64,000 bases of DNA from Legionella sp. (GCA_002863045.1 PKDH01000051.1:1-64000), one strand, 5' to 3'. Shown: positions 37,151 through 47,874, numbered from the stretch's first letter. Program-made: numbers and translations. Notes: generated by a model not told the origin, from the letters alone.

Positions 37151-38806
37151 TTATGATAAGTTTATATATGCATCATTATCTACCACAGCCACCGCTTCTT
37201 TTGCACCTTTACGTTTTACCATGCCATGTTTATCCGTAAAAAACGTATCTGGCATAATAGTCGATTTTTCTCCCAACTGAAATTTGAAACAGTCTTCAGA
37301 GCTAAGTTTTTCATTAATGAGCGGGAAATGAATTTTCGCTTTAAGAAACACTACAATTTTATTATTGCGTGTTTGATCATCTTCTTCAGGCCAAATTTGT
37401 GCTGCTAATTGTCTTAATTCATGAACGCCTTCAATAATAAAATCTTTTCTGCGATGAAATAAGCTCCATTTTTTACTTTTTTCTTGCTGTTTTTCTAGAT
37501 GTTGCTGTAATTGCTCATCACTCATCTGCAAATAACTTAATAACCTTGTATAAATGAACACATTTTCATTAAATCTATCTGGACCAAGTTCATATTTATT
37601 ATGATGCATAAAAACAGTTGCGGTTTTATCCAACCACTTATCTGCTGCAAGCTCAGGCGTTTCTCCTCGGTGAGCCGTACTTACCGCGTTCAAGGCAATG
37701 GCTAAACGAAAAGATGAAACAATGCTGTCTACCGCAGACTGATGCGTTGGCTGCATGTCTTTGCGAGTATAGTTAGGACCACCAGGCTCCATGTTGATTA
37801 ATTTAGGTAATGCGCCCTCGCCAAGCCCTTTCTTACGTTGGTAAAGTTGATAAATATCAAGCGCGAGTGCTTGCATGCGCACATCGCTTATCCTGGCTGT
37901 ATCACCGGCGAAATAAAGGATTTCATCTCTATTTTTAGGACTTATCGTCCATCCCATAACCAATGATTTATGAGAATCATACCCATGTCGCCCTGAACGA
38001 TGATCAGCAGGCGTGCTACAAAAGGTAATTGGTTGCTGGGATTGCGATTTGAGTGTGATTTCTTCATGCCATTCAAATGCCTTAACATCGGTAAATCCTA
38101 ACCCTGTAAAAAAATCTTCATCTCCTACAGGAACGAGTAATTGAGGTAATGGTTTCGCTTCGTTTTGTGCTTTTTTAATCAACGCTTTAAGAGACTGCTC
38201 ATCCACATGATCGCGATGATTATGCGAAATTAAAATCACATCGATAGGTGGAAGGTCTGTGGCTTGAAAATTTTTGCCAAAACCTTTGGTTGTTGCAGGA
38301 TAAATTAAAGGCGCTAAATCATTAAATACCGGGTCGGTCAATATATTCATACCTGAGATTTGAATCAGTTGCGTTGCATGACCTAGGTTATGCATTGTAA
38401 AGTTCTCTTCTCTTGCGCTAATTTCATGGGGAGCATATTGTTTATCTGGATTTTTATCTTCTTGTTGCTCAAAGTAGGATAATTTCATACCCGCTTTTGT
38501 AATGAACAACCAGTTAAAAAATAAGCGTAGCAAAGGCGGCGCTGTGGTTAGCCAGCGCAAAAAACGTTTGACTTGAGTTTCGCGAAAAATTCGAGGATCA
38601 ATCCATTTATCAAGATTTGCCTCACTCGTAACATAACGGCCATCAGGACGCATTTGAGGCGATAAAAATTCTTTAGCAAGCTCATCATTTGGAGTGAGTG
38701 CCTGCATTAACCCAAGCATCGTGTCAAGTGAATTGTATGGCGGATATGGCAAATATGGCTGACCTTCTTTAAGTCTTCTTTGAGCAATTTTTTTAGATGT
38801 AGGCAT
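37151..38806 (-). CDS. Metallo-beta-lactamase-fold hydrolase, NAPE-PLD-like
   Basis: This 551-residue cytosolic protein (no signal) has the MBL fold of the NAPE-phospholipase D/UlaG-like group. LGHATQLIQISGMNILTDPVF begins the fold; ISHNHRDHVDEQSLKAL is the HxHxDH metal motif; ADHRSGRHGYDSHKSLVMGW and YFAGDTARISD hold the further metal ligands. An N-terminal ~110-residue part and a C-terminal ~150-residue helical part extend the catalytic core, making it longer than typical ~350-residue NAPE-PLD. Substrate is unknown: N-acyl-phosphatidylethanolamine is possible but unproven. It is a single gene with a remnant of another gene behind it. Confidence 0.8.
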   Translation of the reverse strand: MPTSKKIAQRRLKEGQPYLPYPPYNSLDTMLGLMQALTPNDELAKEFLSPQMRPDGRYVTSEANLDKWIDPRIFRETQVKRFLRWLTTAPPLLRLFFNWLFITKAGMKLSYFEQQEDKNPDKQYAPHEISAREENFTMHNLGHATQLIQISGMNILTDPVFNDLAPLIYPATTKGFGKNFQATDLPPIDVILISHNHRDHVDEQSLKALIKKAQNEAKPLPQLLVPVGDEDFFTGLGFTDVKAFEWHEEITLKSQSQQPITFCSTPADHRSGRHGYDSHKSLVMGWTISPKNRDEILYFAGDTARISDVRMQALALDIYQLYQRKKGLGEGALPKLINMEPGGPNYTRKDMQPTHQSAVDSIVSSFRLAIALNAVSTAHRGETPELAADKWLDKTATVFMHHNKYELGPDRFNENVFIYTRLLSYLQMSDEQLQQHLEKQQEKSKKWSLFHRRKDFIIEGVHELRQLAAQIWPEEDDQTRNNKIVVFLKAKIHFPLINEKLSSEDCFKFQLGEKSTIMPDTFFTDKHGMVKRKGAKEAVAVVDNDAYINLS

Positions 38807-38922
38807 AAAGGGCTTGTTTGAGAGTCACTGATATTTCAATAATTATACATATATATAATTATTTAAGCAAAATTTATCATGATTCAAGGTAGGTTTACAT
38901 CACTTGGCTTTTTGGCAGGTTA

Positions 38923-39075
38923 TCATGCTTCTGGCGTAGGCTTTTGCCTTAGAATTTTAAGTTGACTCTGCTTGGATTTTTCATCCAGCATTTTTTGTTT
39001 AGAGCGCCTTAAGCGGCGCTTTTTTTGACGTTTTAGTTTTTCTATTCGTTGTTGTTCTTTGGTTTTTTCATCACA
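38923..39075 (-). pseudogene. Truncated 3' copy of the GGQ release-factor-like gene
   Basis: The 51 codons from 39075 to the stop at 38923 match the C-terminal end of the gene at 48001-48408. Shared blocks include DEKTKEQQR, LKRQKKRR and RRSKQKMLDEKSKQSQLK, ending in LRQKP. The first part with the GGQ motif is absent; similarity stops at 39075, 20 nt before the stop of the giant gene. Both copies are on the minus strand, so they form divergent direct repeats of about 150 bp bracketing the 8.4 kb gene. Confidence 0.85.
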
Positions 39076-39095
39076 CAGCCAAAAGCCTCATATTT

Positions 39096-42000
39096 CTAAG
39101 CATGATTGAGGGTATTGTTTAATCGTTCAAGGTCGTTGATAACCGTGACACGAGATTTAAGCTTAAAAAAGCGCGACGTGCTGTTCGTAATATCTGCATC
39201 ATTTTTTATTTTGCACATAAGCGCACGCATCACAGAATCTGTTTGCGCGGTAGGGATTTTAAGTTTGCTTTGTACTTCTTCAATATAACCCTGTAAGTTG
39301 TCGACCTTACGTTGATACAATGCCTTATCTTTCAATAACCCAGCTTGAGCTTGTCGCTTTCGAAGATTCGTTAAAATATCATCTAATGCTGTTAAGCAAT
39401 TATCCGGTTGTTGATTGATTTGCTGCAGCGTTCTATCAAGTTTAAAGCGTTTATTAAGCATACGCTGAAGATGACCATACTCTTTGTAAGCCGTGGTTGC
39501 ATTATCAAGTTTTCCGCTACGGGTATTGAGCTGTAGCAATGAAGCTAATGGTTTATTGTCAATTTGGATGTCGTTAAGTTGTGCTAAAAAATGGTTCAGT
39601 GAATAATCATTTTTTTCCTCGAGAAGTGCTTTCCAATCAAGCGCGCGTAATTGTTCTTTATACGCCTTTAATGTGTCTATCTTTGATTGTGTAAATGGCT
39701 TACTAGATTGCCCTAATCGTGTGCAGGTTTTATCTATAAAATCACTCAACATCGTCACTATGAGGTCAGCTTCGGCTGTTAAGGGATGAGGTGGTGTTGA
39801 GTTGTCTTCGTTGCTTAGGCACATGCCAAGCGAGTTAACGTAAAGTTTCATGCTTTTAAGATAGTGCCGGCTCTCAACATGGCTTGTTTGATAGAAGGCT
39901 TTATCCAAAAGCACAGGAAGCTCTATTAACACGGCCGTTAGTGAGGAATTGTTGTGAGTTTGCAGTTCTCCATGTAAACGCACAAAGGCTTCCTTATCGG
40001 CGCCAGGTATAGCAGGTGATAAGACAGCAGCGTTCAGCGTTTTAAGAAGAGCAGGCAATACATCTGGCGGCGCCGCAATGGCTGTCAATGTTTGCAAAGC
40101 CAGCGCATGACTATCCATTAACACCGTTAAGTGCGCAAGATTGCCCTGCGCCATACACACACCAAGTCCCATAAGATTGGCCGCCATCGCAGAGTGTCGT
40201 TTTTTGTTGATGGCTTCGTTACGTACATGTTGTGCTTGTAAAAAAAGTGGTTGGGTTTGAGGGTATTTCGCAAGCCACGGAGCTAGCTCTTTTTGTACTG
40301 TTTCATTAGCTGCCAAAGCTGCTCGATAGAGTGCCTGCGTTTCATTCTCAACTGGTTTTTGTTCTTGGCGGGCAATGAACGTGGGTATCATGGTTTGATT
40401 TTTGGGCGCATCAATCAAAGCCAACCGTTCAGGCTGTGCAACTACCGGGATGGCAGGATGAAGTAATAAAGGGTCGAGATTCAAAGGCTCAATGAGTGCT
40501 TGATAAAGTGGCGTTAATTGTGTGCGATATTGAACTAACGTCGCGTTTAAATGCTCTGAGTCTAACGTATGATTGGTATAACAAATATAGGGGTTTAAGC
40601 GTTGGCCATTTGGATTAGCGTCTTCTAATAATTGCGTCCATAGCCGGTCTGATTCTAGAAGAAATTGTGCTTTGGCCGCCACAATAGCGCGCTGCTGTTC
40701 AGTATCTAGCGCTTGCTGTAAATAAGCATCAAATTGATTGGCCCATGAAATTTGCATCTTTTTAACTTGATGCCGTATGCCGTGTTCGACCGTGGCTTCG
40801 GCATCCATGGTTGCCGTTATCAAATCTAGCAAAGCTAATTTTGCGTGACGTGAACGCGGGCGCGTGTCTCGGTTAGCTTGGGCGACCAGGTCATTGAGAT
40901 TGAAAATACCGATGAATTCACCAGCCTTGCCATCACGCGCTGTGCGTCCTTTTAGCTGCGCACGGTCGCGATAGCGAAATAAATCGGTTTCAACCACAAG
41001 CAAGGTTTCCGCCAGTTTATCCAAGTGCTGTTGTTTGCTTTTTGGCGGGTTGACGTTAGCACGTTGGGTTTTAATATCGACGCCACGTCCCACCAATGGC
41101 GTAACAAGCGTTATCATGCCGGCTTGTTTTGCTTGGGCAATACGACGCTCAAATTCTTCTGTATCGTCGCAATTTTTAGCATGAATCATTTGAATACGGT
41201 CACTACCCACTGATTGCACTAATCCTCCATAGAGTTGCTCGGTCTTATCGATGTCCTTACAAGCAATAAGCAAAGGTTGATGCTTGTGCTTCATAGCTAA
41301 CCGCTGTAATGCCTCTATTTGTGTAGAGGCGCGAAAGAAAAAGGCTACATTAGGGTTGCAAAAAACTGTGGGTAGATAATGTAGCTTACCCGGGCGGCGT
41401 GGTGGAATTTTTAAGAGATGCTGAAAACCAAAGTGCGTCATCGCCGAGGTTAATTCCTGTGCTGTACCGGCTGTGCCGGTAATACCTACTTGATAACCAA
41501 ATTGACTAAAAAAGCTCGCAACATTTTGGCTATCAATGCATTCAATTTGGTTATCACAAGGAAATGGTGGCATGCCCTGCTCACCATTCGTCCTTTTAAA
41601 TAAGTCAATGTTTTCTTCATGCTGTTGGTTTAAGCGCGCATGCAACGCTTGCTGAACACCATAACTTAGCGTGGCCTCTTTATCTTCGACGTGATTAATG
41701 AGGACATGCGCTTGGGAAATGATTTGTTCTTTGCCATAAACCATGCGCGTTACACGGCGCACAAGAAAATCGCGATTTTCTTGCAGTTGCTTGGCAATGC
41801 AAGCGGCATCAAGTAATTGATTTAATTTAAAAGCAGAAAGTCTAGTCTCATGCTGTTGGTAAGCATTTGTATCTTCTTTTTGTAGATACTGTTTAAACAG
41901 CAAAACATCCTCTTGTTCTGTAAACGCTTCGTTTAAAAAGATAGGTGAATCAATAAATTGATTCGCTAAAGGATACACCCAGGCTAACGGGTTGGTGTAA

Positions 42001-45000
42001 ATATCTTCTTGGCTATCGGAAAAATTAAAGGCTGTACTATTATCATACAGCTCAGCATCCACTTCATCGACAATTAAAAAGCGAGCATCCGCTAGAGGAA
42101 AATGAGCTTTATCCACCATTTTTAATTTAGAGCAATACAAAGAAGCATCGGCCGCGGTGCTATAAATAATGGTGGGCGTTTCAAAATGATTATCCACAGT
42201 CGTTGCGGTTACCAGTGCGGTTGGTAAGTGTAAATAATCAAAAAATGCCCGACTTTCATCAAAATCTCGCTTGGTTAATAACGCATTTGGCGCTAACGCC
42301 ATCACATGTGAAGCGCCCGCCACACGTCCAAAGGAAAATTGCCAAGCCGCCAGTAATGCTTTGGTGATACTTTTACCCTGGCCGGTGGGAATTTCTAAAA
42401 GCGTATGGCCATTAAGATAAAACGTACTCATCACGCTTAGAATTTGCGAGTAATAAGGAAAACGACCGGTGGTGCGAAAATACACCTCACATAATACTGC
42501 GAGTGCTTCTAAGCGCGGTGTTGAATCTTCAAAATTGCTGTGAGATTTAGCCATACAATCCTGGTAATAGCTTTGCAACTCTTGGGCGGTGAATTGATTA
42601 ATCGGCTTTATGGTGCCAGAAATTGGCAAGCAGGCATGATGCGAGCAGGCCAGTATGTATTGAATATTTTCCTTTAACGTATCTTTTAGTGCATCAGGCA
42701 AAATCTGTTCTTCGGTAAGTGGCTGCATACCGGCTAAAAATTCATTCACACCTTTTAAGGTGTATTGTTCTATCATCATGTGGCGATGGCCAAAGGGATC
42801 TAACTCATAGGCGGCAATCCACGCGGCAATCTCATCGTCCGATTTGGTGCTTTGCTCGAGCAAGGCTTGAATACCTGGGCAAGGCGTTAACTGATAGAGC
42901 GCATCAAGTTTGTGCAAAGTCTCGGGCGTTAAGTGCGCAAGCTTTGTAATGAGCGTTTGTTGGTCGTCCAAGGACACGGCTTCATCTAGTCTGCGCCAAC
43001 AAGCACCTGCTAAAATGGTGAGTATCGCACCAACTTGATTTTTTTCAACGTGGCTAAGGCTATCTAGAAGAGCACCTAATACTGGCAATGGCTGCGATTC
43101 ATGCTTACCTATCCATTTGATGAACTGCATGAGCGGACGGTTGGGATAACGTCGCAGATATTCTACTAATCGCGCTAATACTTTGCTTTCTTGGGTTAAC
43201 GTTTTCACGTGATGCAATAGTGTACTAAAGGCCTCTCTTGCCAGCGATGAATGGTCTGTTAGCCAGTGGCGTTTAATATGAATCAACGATAACGCATTGT
43301 GCCAAGTGGCTTCATCTTGAGCTAAATCTAACAAAGCAAAACTATCAGCTTCGTTAAGTTGCAACGTATCATCAAGCAGAGCGTCTAATAATGTTATTTT
43401 TTGCCGTATTGTTAATTGGCTTTGCATCACCCAGCGCACGATGCGCGGGCTATCACGATGAGAGGCGCGCAATAGGGTTAAAATTTCAATCCATGCGTCT
43501 AAATCGGTCCCAGCGTCTTTATGGAAGGCTCCCTGGCGATATAACTCTGCCAACACCCTATCTCGTCTTTTGGGCGATGGCCAGTCACTAAGGCTTGTCA
43601 GAAAAGCATCCATTCGTTCTTTTTCTTGGAAACATGCATCGATTTCAATTGCTAACTTTTTACCTTTGATAACAGGTAAACGTGCGACTAAATAGTCATT
43701 TAAGGCACTTGATAATATCACTGTATCAAGCACTAATACGCGATCATCAATGTGTAAATCATCTATCTTTTGACTAATGTCTACGGTCATTGTGTGCGTT
43801 ATCATCGTAATAAGCGGGGTTAATAGCTGCTCGCGAATAAAACCTAATCCCGGATAGTTGAGATAACCAATGACCTCTTGTATGGCAGTAAGTACCGCTT
43901 TTATGTCCGCTGGGTTGCCTGTTTGATTCGCCGTTTTAAGTTTATCGATGATGCTTTGAAGTTTGCCTGCAATTAGCTCAATGAATATCCCCCCCTTTAC
44001 ACCAAGATTTAATGCCCTAACCTCATCAAGTAGCGCCTCTAGTTCCTCGGCGAATACGCCTAATTCTTCGATTAATTGCGTTAAGCTCTGTGATAATGCA
44101 ACATCTGCCACATATAAATTAGCAAAATGCTCACGCAGTGTTTTTTGTACACGAAGTGAGGTGACACGCCCTTTTTGGTCTAATTGATGAAGTGCTTCAA
44201 TAAGATGGGTAATTTGGGTAACCGATAATAATGTCTTGGTTTTAGCGACGTTCACTAAGCGTAAAAATGATAACGCTTCACTTAAAATCACTGGATTTTT
44301 TAAGGTTAAAAAAGTTGATGGTTGCTGAAAAAAATGCGGCCATTCTGCTGCGGGGAGCAGGCTTGCCAGCAAACAAACCCATGCATGTTGCTCGGCATTA
44401 CCAAGTCGCAATCGTACAAGCTTTGTTAATAATGTATTTAATGCTTTGCGCGTGAACGTTGCGTTTTGGTGCTCGGATACATTAACCATCACCGCATACA
44501 TAACCTCGCCATGCACCGTTATCGATTGCATCAAGGTATTCATATCGGCGAGCAAACTTAATTGCAATAAAGCCATCGCTTCAGGCAACGTTGGTTTAAC
44601 CAGCTGTTCATCTAAGTGGCCATTCATTTGTTCAAGTACTTGAGCACCTAATAAAGGTTGGGCATGTATTTGAAGCCAATTGATAAATTTATCAACATCA
44701 GTGGTTAGTTGCTTGCCGCGTTTTAACGCACGCGGCCCGGTTGTGCTAAACGCCATTAACGGTAATAACTGTTTTTTCAAGCGATTATCACTTTCATCAT
44801 CATTCCCTAAGCCATTAGTCTGTAACGTCAGCAGCAATTGTTGGTAAGATAGGAAGACATGGGTATAACGTTGGCAACCAATATAGCGGTAAAAATATTT
44901 CTCGGCGGAGAAAAAGGAATTAAATTGGTTGGCTAGCTTAGCAAGTGTTTTGATATCTATGTCGTAGGCAAGATAAGACGACTTAGTGGCTAAAATATCA

Positions 45001-47474
45001 TCCATTGCTTGAGGGTCTTTGATCTCACCTAATGAATTTGCGTATAACTTATCTCCTCGAAATTCACCAGACCGACTATGTACACGTACGAGCCTTAAAC
45101 AATCTTGGTGTTTATCCATCAACACCATAGCGTGAGTATGCTTGTGGCGTACCAAGGAGGCTACGGTTTCACTGATAAAATCGTACTTAAATCTATAAAT
45201 ATCGGTATAGAAGCCTGGGGGACATCTATCATGGTCAGAAATTTTTTCATCTTCAGCATATTTGAGATATCGTCTATAAAGTTCATCTTGCGTAAAAAAT
45301 AATTTATTTGGTCTTATCCACAGCACCTGTCTTCGGAATTGCTCAGGCTTTTTTTTTGTTAAATATATTGGGGAAGTTAAGTCATCTTCAGACCAAGTGT
45401 AGTAGTACTCTGTATCGGGTAGTAAATAATGCCGATACTTTTCCCAATCAAACTCAGCGCTCTTTGGAGTTAACTTCATGTCTTCGGTGACTAAAACATA
45501 CTGACCTAACCGGGAAGCCCCACAAATCGCGCCTTGCATGCCTAGGTCTAAATGCTGAAGATAGTGCGCTTGTTCGTGCGGATTAATGGATTTTCTTAAA
45601 ATAAACAGTAAACGGTCATAGGCCGTTTTCATATGGGTGATGTTATCAAGCGGACAGGGTGTGGGTAATGTCACATTAAGTGCGTTGATTTCAGTAAAAA
45701 AATAGTGGTGCGCACTCGCTAAATCAGCCAAGCACAAGTGTTTATTGGCATGTAAATGTTGCGTTAATAACGTCTCCCACCATACTCGTTCATTGGCTGG
45801 CATGTGATGCAAATAATCAATGGCTTGCCAGGTATCAAACCCCTGGGGATGGCTGGGTTCGTAATCGATTAAACCGTGCCAATTATCAAGCCCGTCTAGA
45901 AAAGCGGTTTTAATTAAAGCGTATTGATTGCTTGCTTTAAGCTGGTTGAGCTTGATTAAAAACGCTACTATTTTTTGACTGCCCATATGGAGCAGACTTT
46001 GGCTTAAAGCGCTTAGATTATCCGAGGTTAAATCATCTAATAAAGGTGCCTCAGAGTCATCTTTAAAATTAGGATCATCAAGCTGCAAGAGTTGTATGAA
46101 AGCATGTTTGCGTTTCTTTAAACGTGCATTTGAATGATAAATCGTATCAAACACGCGTTGATATTGCTTGCAAAAGCTAGCATACGATCCAATAGAAGCA
46201 AAAAAAGGATAAAATTGCCCAACATCGCCCAGACCTTCTAAGACAGGCTTGGGATAGGTGATGAGTTGGGCGGCTAACACAGTATCGGTGCGCTCAATTT
46301 GTGCTTGTTCTAGCGACGCTTGATGATAAAAAATGGACTGCGTTTGTTCATCTTTTTCTATGACCTCAAACCCAAAACCATTCGGTAAATTATCAAAATG
46401 AATGCCATCGCTAAATTCATGACGATGGTTGACAATTAACCAAAACGTGTCTTCAGGAACATGAGTGATGCGATTGCGCGGGTCGGCGACTAAGTGTGCA
46501 CAGCGCCCGACAAGATTAAACCAAATCTCTTCTAGGGTTTCTAAGGAATAATCTGCAGTAACTAATTGGTGTAAATTATCACGATGAATCAGTTTACCCA
46601 ATGCGCCTAAATTAAATGCTGGGTTAGCTTGTTGGTTTTGCAACATGCGTTGCTGTTGTTCGGCAATTTGTTGTTCACGGCTTTGAAACTGCTCTTGGGT
46701 CGTTTGTTGTTCTTGATCAACGCTAGACTCTTGCGCAACTGCATGCTCTTGCTGGTGATGCATTTGATGTTGAACCGCTGCTTGAATACGCTGGCCTCTA
46801 TTTAAAGCTTGCTTGGTGCGTCTGATTTTTTTATTAGAGGATAAAGGTTGCTCGCACAAACTCTGGGTTTGTTCGTCAGATAAAGGTTTATGATGACGCA
46901 CTTGGTAGCGATAAAAACTGGCTAATTGCGCATTCAATGAGGTTAATTTATCTGAATTTTTATTGTCCTCAAATAAGACAATGTTGCAAATTAACTGTGC
47001 ACTGATCACCCAATCAATCAAAACTTGAGCATTAACCGCTGTAGGCAAATAAACATGCACCCAAGCTCCTGGTTTTAATCGACTCAAGAACTGCTGTAAT
47101 TCGCCGAACACCTCGTTATCAGCCTCAAAAGCTAACAGCGCATGGGATTTAACTGCAACAGTGTATGAATGGTTATCTGCTTCAACATCAAGCGTATTAA
47201 ACGATTGCAAACCTGCTTGATACGCCAGATGAAAACGCGCATTTAACCCCTCTAAAGCTTGGGCCATCGCTCGGTCAGCATTCGTGATTTGAATATTTAA
47301 TCGTTTATCTTTGGCATAAGTTAAGAAGGACGCACAGCACTTGTCTAAGCTCTCTACGTTAATTAAAATGGGAAGACTGGGTGATAAGCGACCTGACTGA
47401 ATGTCAGTTTGAAAACTTAGAAAAAAATCCTCATTTAATGCATGAGCCTCAATTTGCTGAACATCTTTCGTCAT
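39096..47474 (-). CDS. Giant 2792-residue protein with SecA-like DEAD motor
   Basis: This is an intact 2792-codon gene. The first ~1600 residues show no domain I know, except a Gln/Glu-rich, probably coiled stretch at about 235-285. The region about 1660-2200 is a SecA-type motor: Walker A IPTGQGKSITKALLAAW (~1695), DEVDAELYD (~1802), GITGTAGTAQEL (~2000), LVTPLVGRGVDIKTQ (~2130) and RAQLKGRTARDGKAGEF (~2176), which parallel MRTGEGKT, DEVDSILID, MTGT, AGRGTDI and RGRAGRQGD of SecA. Helical C-terminal ~600 residues follow. It is three times the size of housekeeping SecA, without a recognised zinc tail. Function unknown; a secreted or intracellular effector, or a toxin-like helicase, are options. 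Rearranged flanks suggest horizontal gain. Confidence 0.85.
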   Translation of the reverse strand: MTKDVQQIEAHALNEDFFLSFQTDIQSGRLSPSLPILINVESLDKCCASFLTYAKDKRLNIQITNADRAMAQALEGLNARFHLAYQAGLQSFNTLDVEADNHSYTVAVKSHALLAFEADNEVFGELQQFLSRLKPGAWVHVYLPTAVNAQVLIDWVISAQLICNIVLFEDNKNSDKLTSLNAQLASFYRYQVRHHKPLSDEQTQSLCEQPLSSNKKIRRTKQALNRGQRIQAAVQHQMHHQQEHAVAQESSVDQEQQTTQEQFQSREQQIAEQQQRMLQNQQANPAFNLGALGKLIHRDNLHQLVTADYSLETLEEIWFNLVGRCAHLVADPRNRITHVPEDTFWLIVNHRHEFSDGIHFDNLPNGFGFEVIEKDEQTQSIFYHQASLEQAQIERTDTVLAAQLITYPKPVLEGLGDVGQFYPFFASIGSYASFCKQYQRVFDTIYHSNARLKKRKHAFIQLLQLDDPNFKDDSEAPLLDDLTSDNLSALSQSLLHMGSQKIVAFLIKLNQLKASNQYALIKTAFLDGLDNWHGLIDYEPSHPQGFDTWQAIDYLHHMPANERVWWETLLTQHLHANKHLCLADLASAHHYFFTEINALNVTLPTPCPLDNITHMKTAYDRLLFILRKSINPHEQAHYLQHLDLGMQGAICGASRLGQYVLVTEDMKLTPKSAEFDWEKYRHYLLPDTEYYYTWSEDDLTSPIYLTKKKPEQFRRQVLWIRPNKLFFTQDELYRRYLKYAEDEKISDHDRCPPGFYTDIYRFKYDFISETVASLVRHKHTHAMVLMDKHQDCLRLVRVHSRSGEFRGDKLYANSLGEIKDPQAMDDILATKSSYLAYDIDIKTLAKLANQFNSFFSAEKYFYRYIGCQRYTHVFLSYQQLLLTLQTNGLGNDDESDNRLKKQLLPLMAFSTTGPRALKRGKQLTTDVDKFINWLQIHAQPLLGAQVLEQMNGHLDEQLVKPTLPEAMALLQLSLLADMNTLMQSITVHGEVMYAVMVNVSEHQNATFTRKALNTLLTKLVRLRLGNAEQHAWVCLLASLLPAAEWPHFFQQPSTFLTLKNPVILSEALSFLRLVNVAKTKTLLSVTQITHLIEALHQLDQKGRVTSLRVQKTLREHFANLYVADVALSQSLTQLIEELGVFAEELEALLDEVRALNLGVKGGIFIELIAGKLQSIIDKLKTANQTGNPADIKAVLTAIQEVIGYLNYPGLGFIREQLLTPLITMITHTMTVDISQKIDDLHIDDRVLVLDTVILSSALNDYLVARLPVIKGKKLAIEIDACFQEKERMDAFLTSLSDWPSPKRRDRVLAELYRQGAFHKDAGTDLDAWIEILTLLRASHRDSPRIVRWVMQSQLTIRQKITLLDALLDDTLQLNEADSFALLDLAQDEATWHNALSLIHIKRHWLTDHSSLAREAFSTLLHHVKTLTQESKVLARLVEYLRRYPNRPLMQFIKWIGKHESQPLPVLGALLDSLSHVEKNQVGAILTILAGACWRRLDEAVSLDDQQTLITKLAHLTPETLHKLDALYQLTPCPGIQALLEQSTKSDDEIAAWIAAYELDPFGHRHMMIEQYTLKGVNEFLAGMQPLTEEQILPDALKDTLKENIQYILACSHHACLPISGTIKPINQFTAQELQSYYQDCMAKSHSNFEDSTPRLEALAVLCEVYFRTTGRFPYYSQILSVMSTFYLNGHTLLEIPTGQGKSITKALLAAWQFSFGRVAGASHVMALAPNALLTKRDFDESRAFFDYLHLPTALVTATTVDNHFETPTIIYSTAADASLYCSKLKMVDKAHFPLADARFLIVDEVDAELYDNSTAFNFSDSQEDIYTNPLAWVYPLANQFIDSPIFLNEAFTEQEDVLLFKQYLQKEDTNAYQQHETRLSAFKLNQLLDAACIAKQLQENRDFLVRRVTRMVYGKEQIISQAHVLINHVEDKEATLSYGVQQALHARLNQQHEENIDLFKRTNGEQGMPPFPCDNQIECIDSQNVASFFSQFGYQVGITGTAGTAQELTSAMTHFGFQHLLKIPPRRPGKLHYLPTVFCNPNVAFFFRASTQIEALQRLAMKHKHQPLLIACKDIDKTEQLYGGLVQSVGSDRIQMIHAKNCDDTEEFERRIAQAKQAGMITLVTPLVGRGVDIKTQRANVNPPKSKQQHLDKLAETLLVVETDLFRYRDRAQLKGRTARDGKAGEFIGIFNLNDLVAQANRDTRPRSRHAKLALLDLITATMDAEATVEHGIRHQVKKMQISWANQFDAYLQQALDTEQQRAIVAAKAQFLLESDRLWTQLLEDANPNGQRLNPYICYTNHTLDSEHLNATLVQYRTQLTPLYQALIEPLNLDPLLLHPAIPVVAQPERLALIDAPKNQTMIPTFIARQEQKPVENETQALYRAALAANETVQKELAPWLAKYPQTQPLFLQAQHVRNEAINKKRHSAMAANLMGLGVCMAQGNLAHLTVLMDSHALALQTLTAIAAPPDVLPALLKTLNAAVLSPAIPGADKEAFVRLHGELQTHNNSSLTAVLIELPVLLDKAFYQTSHVESRHYLKSMKLYVNSLGMCLSNEDNSTPPHPLTAEADLIVTMLSDFIDKTCTRLGQSSKPFTQSKIDTLKAYKEQLRALDWKALLEEKNDYSLNHFLAQLNDIQIDNKPLASLLQLNTRSGKLDNATTAYKEYGHLQRMLNKRFKLDRTLQQINQQPDNCLTALDDILTNLRKRQAQAGLLKDKALYQRKVDNLQGYIEEVQSKLKIPTAQTDSVMRALMCKIKNDADITNSTSRFFKLKSRVTVINDLERLNNTLNHA

Positions 47475-47574
47475 AGTAACTGCTTTATTTATTTATTTTG
47501 TGTTCAATATTAACACATATAATTGAATAAAAACAGCTTTTTATCCTATTCGAGTTTAGCAATTTTTTTTCCAT

Positions 47575-47628
47575 GACTGTTCACCCTGAGGCGTATGCGC
47601 AGCAGGCGTCTCGAAGGGCTTTACAGTC
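47575..47628. repeat. Imperfect hairpin upstream of the giant gene
   Basis: GACTGT (47575-47580) pairs with ACAGTC (47623-47628), with inner CCC/GGG and TGAGGCG/CGTCTCG pairings around a GC-rich loop. The contrast with its AT-rich surroundings and the TTCACCCTGAG...CGAAGGG layout suggests a dispersed palindromic repeat unit, but no second copy is visible in this window. Confidence 0.5.
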
Positions 47629-47827
47629 GGCTAAAGTACGCTAACAAATTAAAGCATCGCTGCTTTCGTTTGAATACTCATGTCAATCAAGCTGATTTTC
47701 AGACGTTGAAAATTGTCACTAACGGAATGTCTTATCTATGGCTTGCGTAATTTTGAAAATTACCAAATCACAGTGAGAGTTCTTTGTTCATGATAAATGT
47801 CCCTGAAAATGAGGAAGACACATTATA

Positions 47828-47874
47828 TGGCGCGCTAGGAGGGACTCGAACCCCCGACACCTTGGTTCAAAGCC
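47828..47874 (-). repeat. Left attachment-site repeat: 3' fragment of tRNA-Arg(TCG)
   Basis: This 47-bp sequence matches 51088-51134 at 45 positions (the differences are at 47837, a for c, and 47869, a for g). It covers the CCA end, acceptor 3' strand, T arm, variable loop and half the anticodon stem, then diverges. It cannot fold into a tRNA. It is in direct orientation with the intact gene. Confidence 0.9.

Noticed and set aside
39096..47474. Housekeeping secA
   Set aside because: SecA is about 900 residues; this protein is 2792 residues with unrelated flanks and divergent motifs.
47828..47874. A second tRNA-Arg gene
   Set aside because: Only the 3' 47 nt are present; the acceptor 5' strand, D arm and half the anticodon stem are missing, so it is an att remnant.
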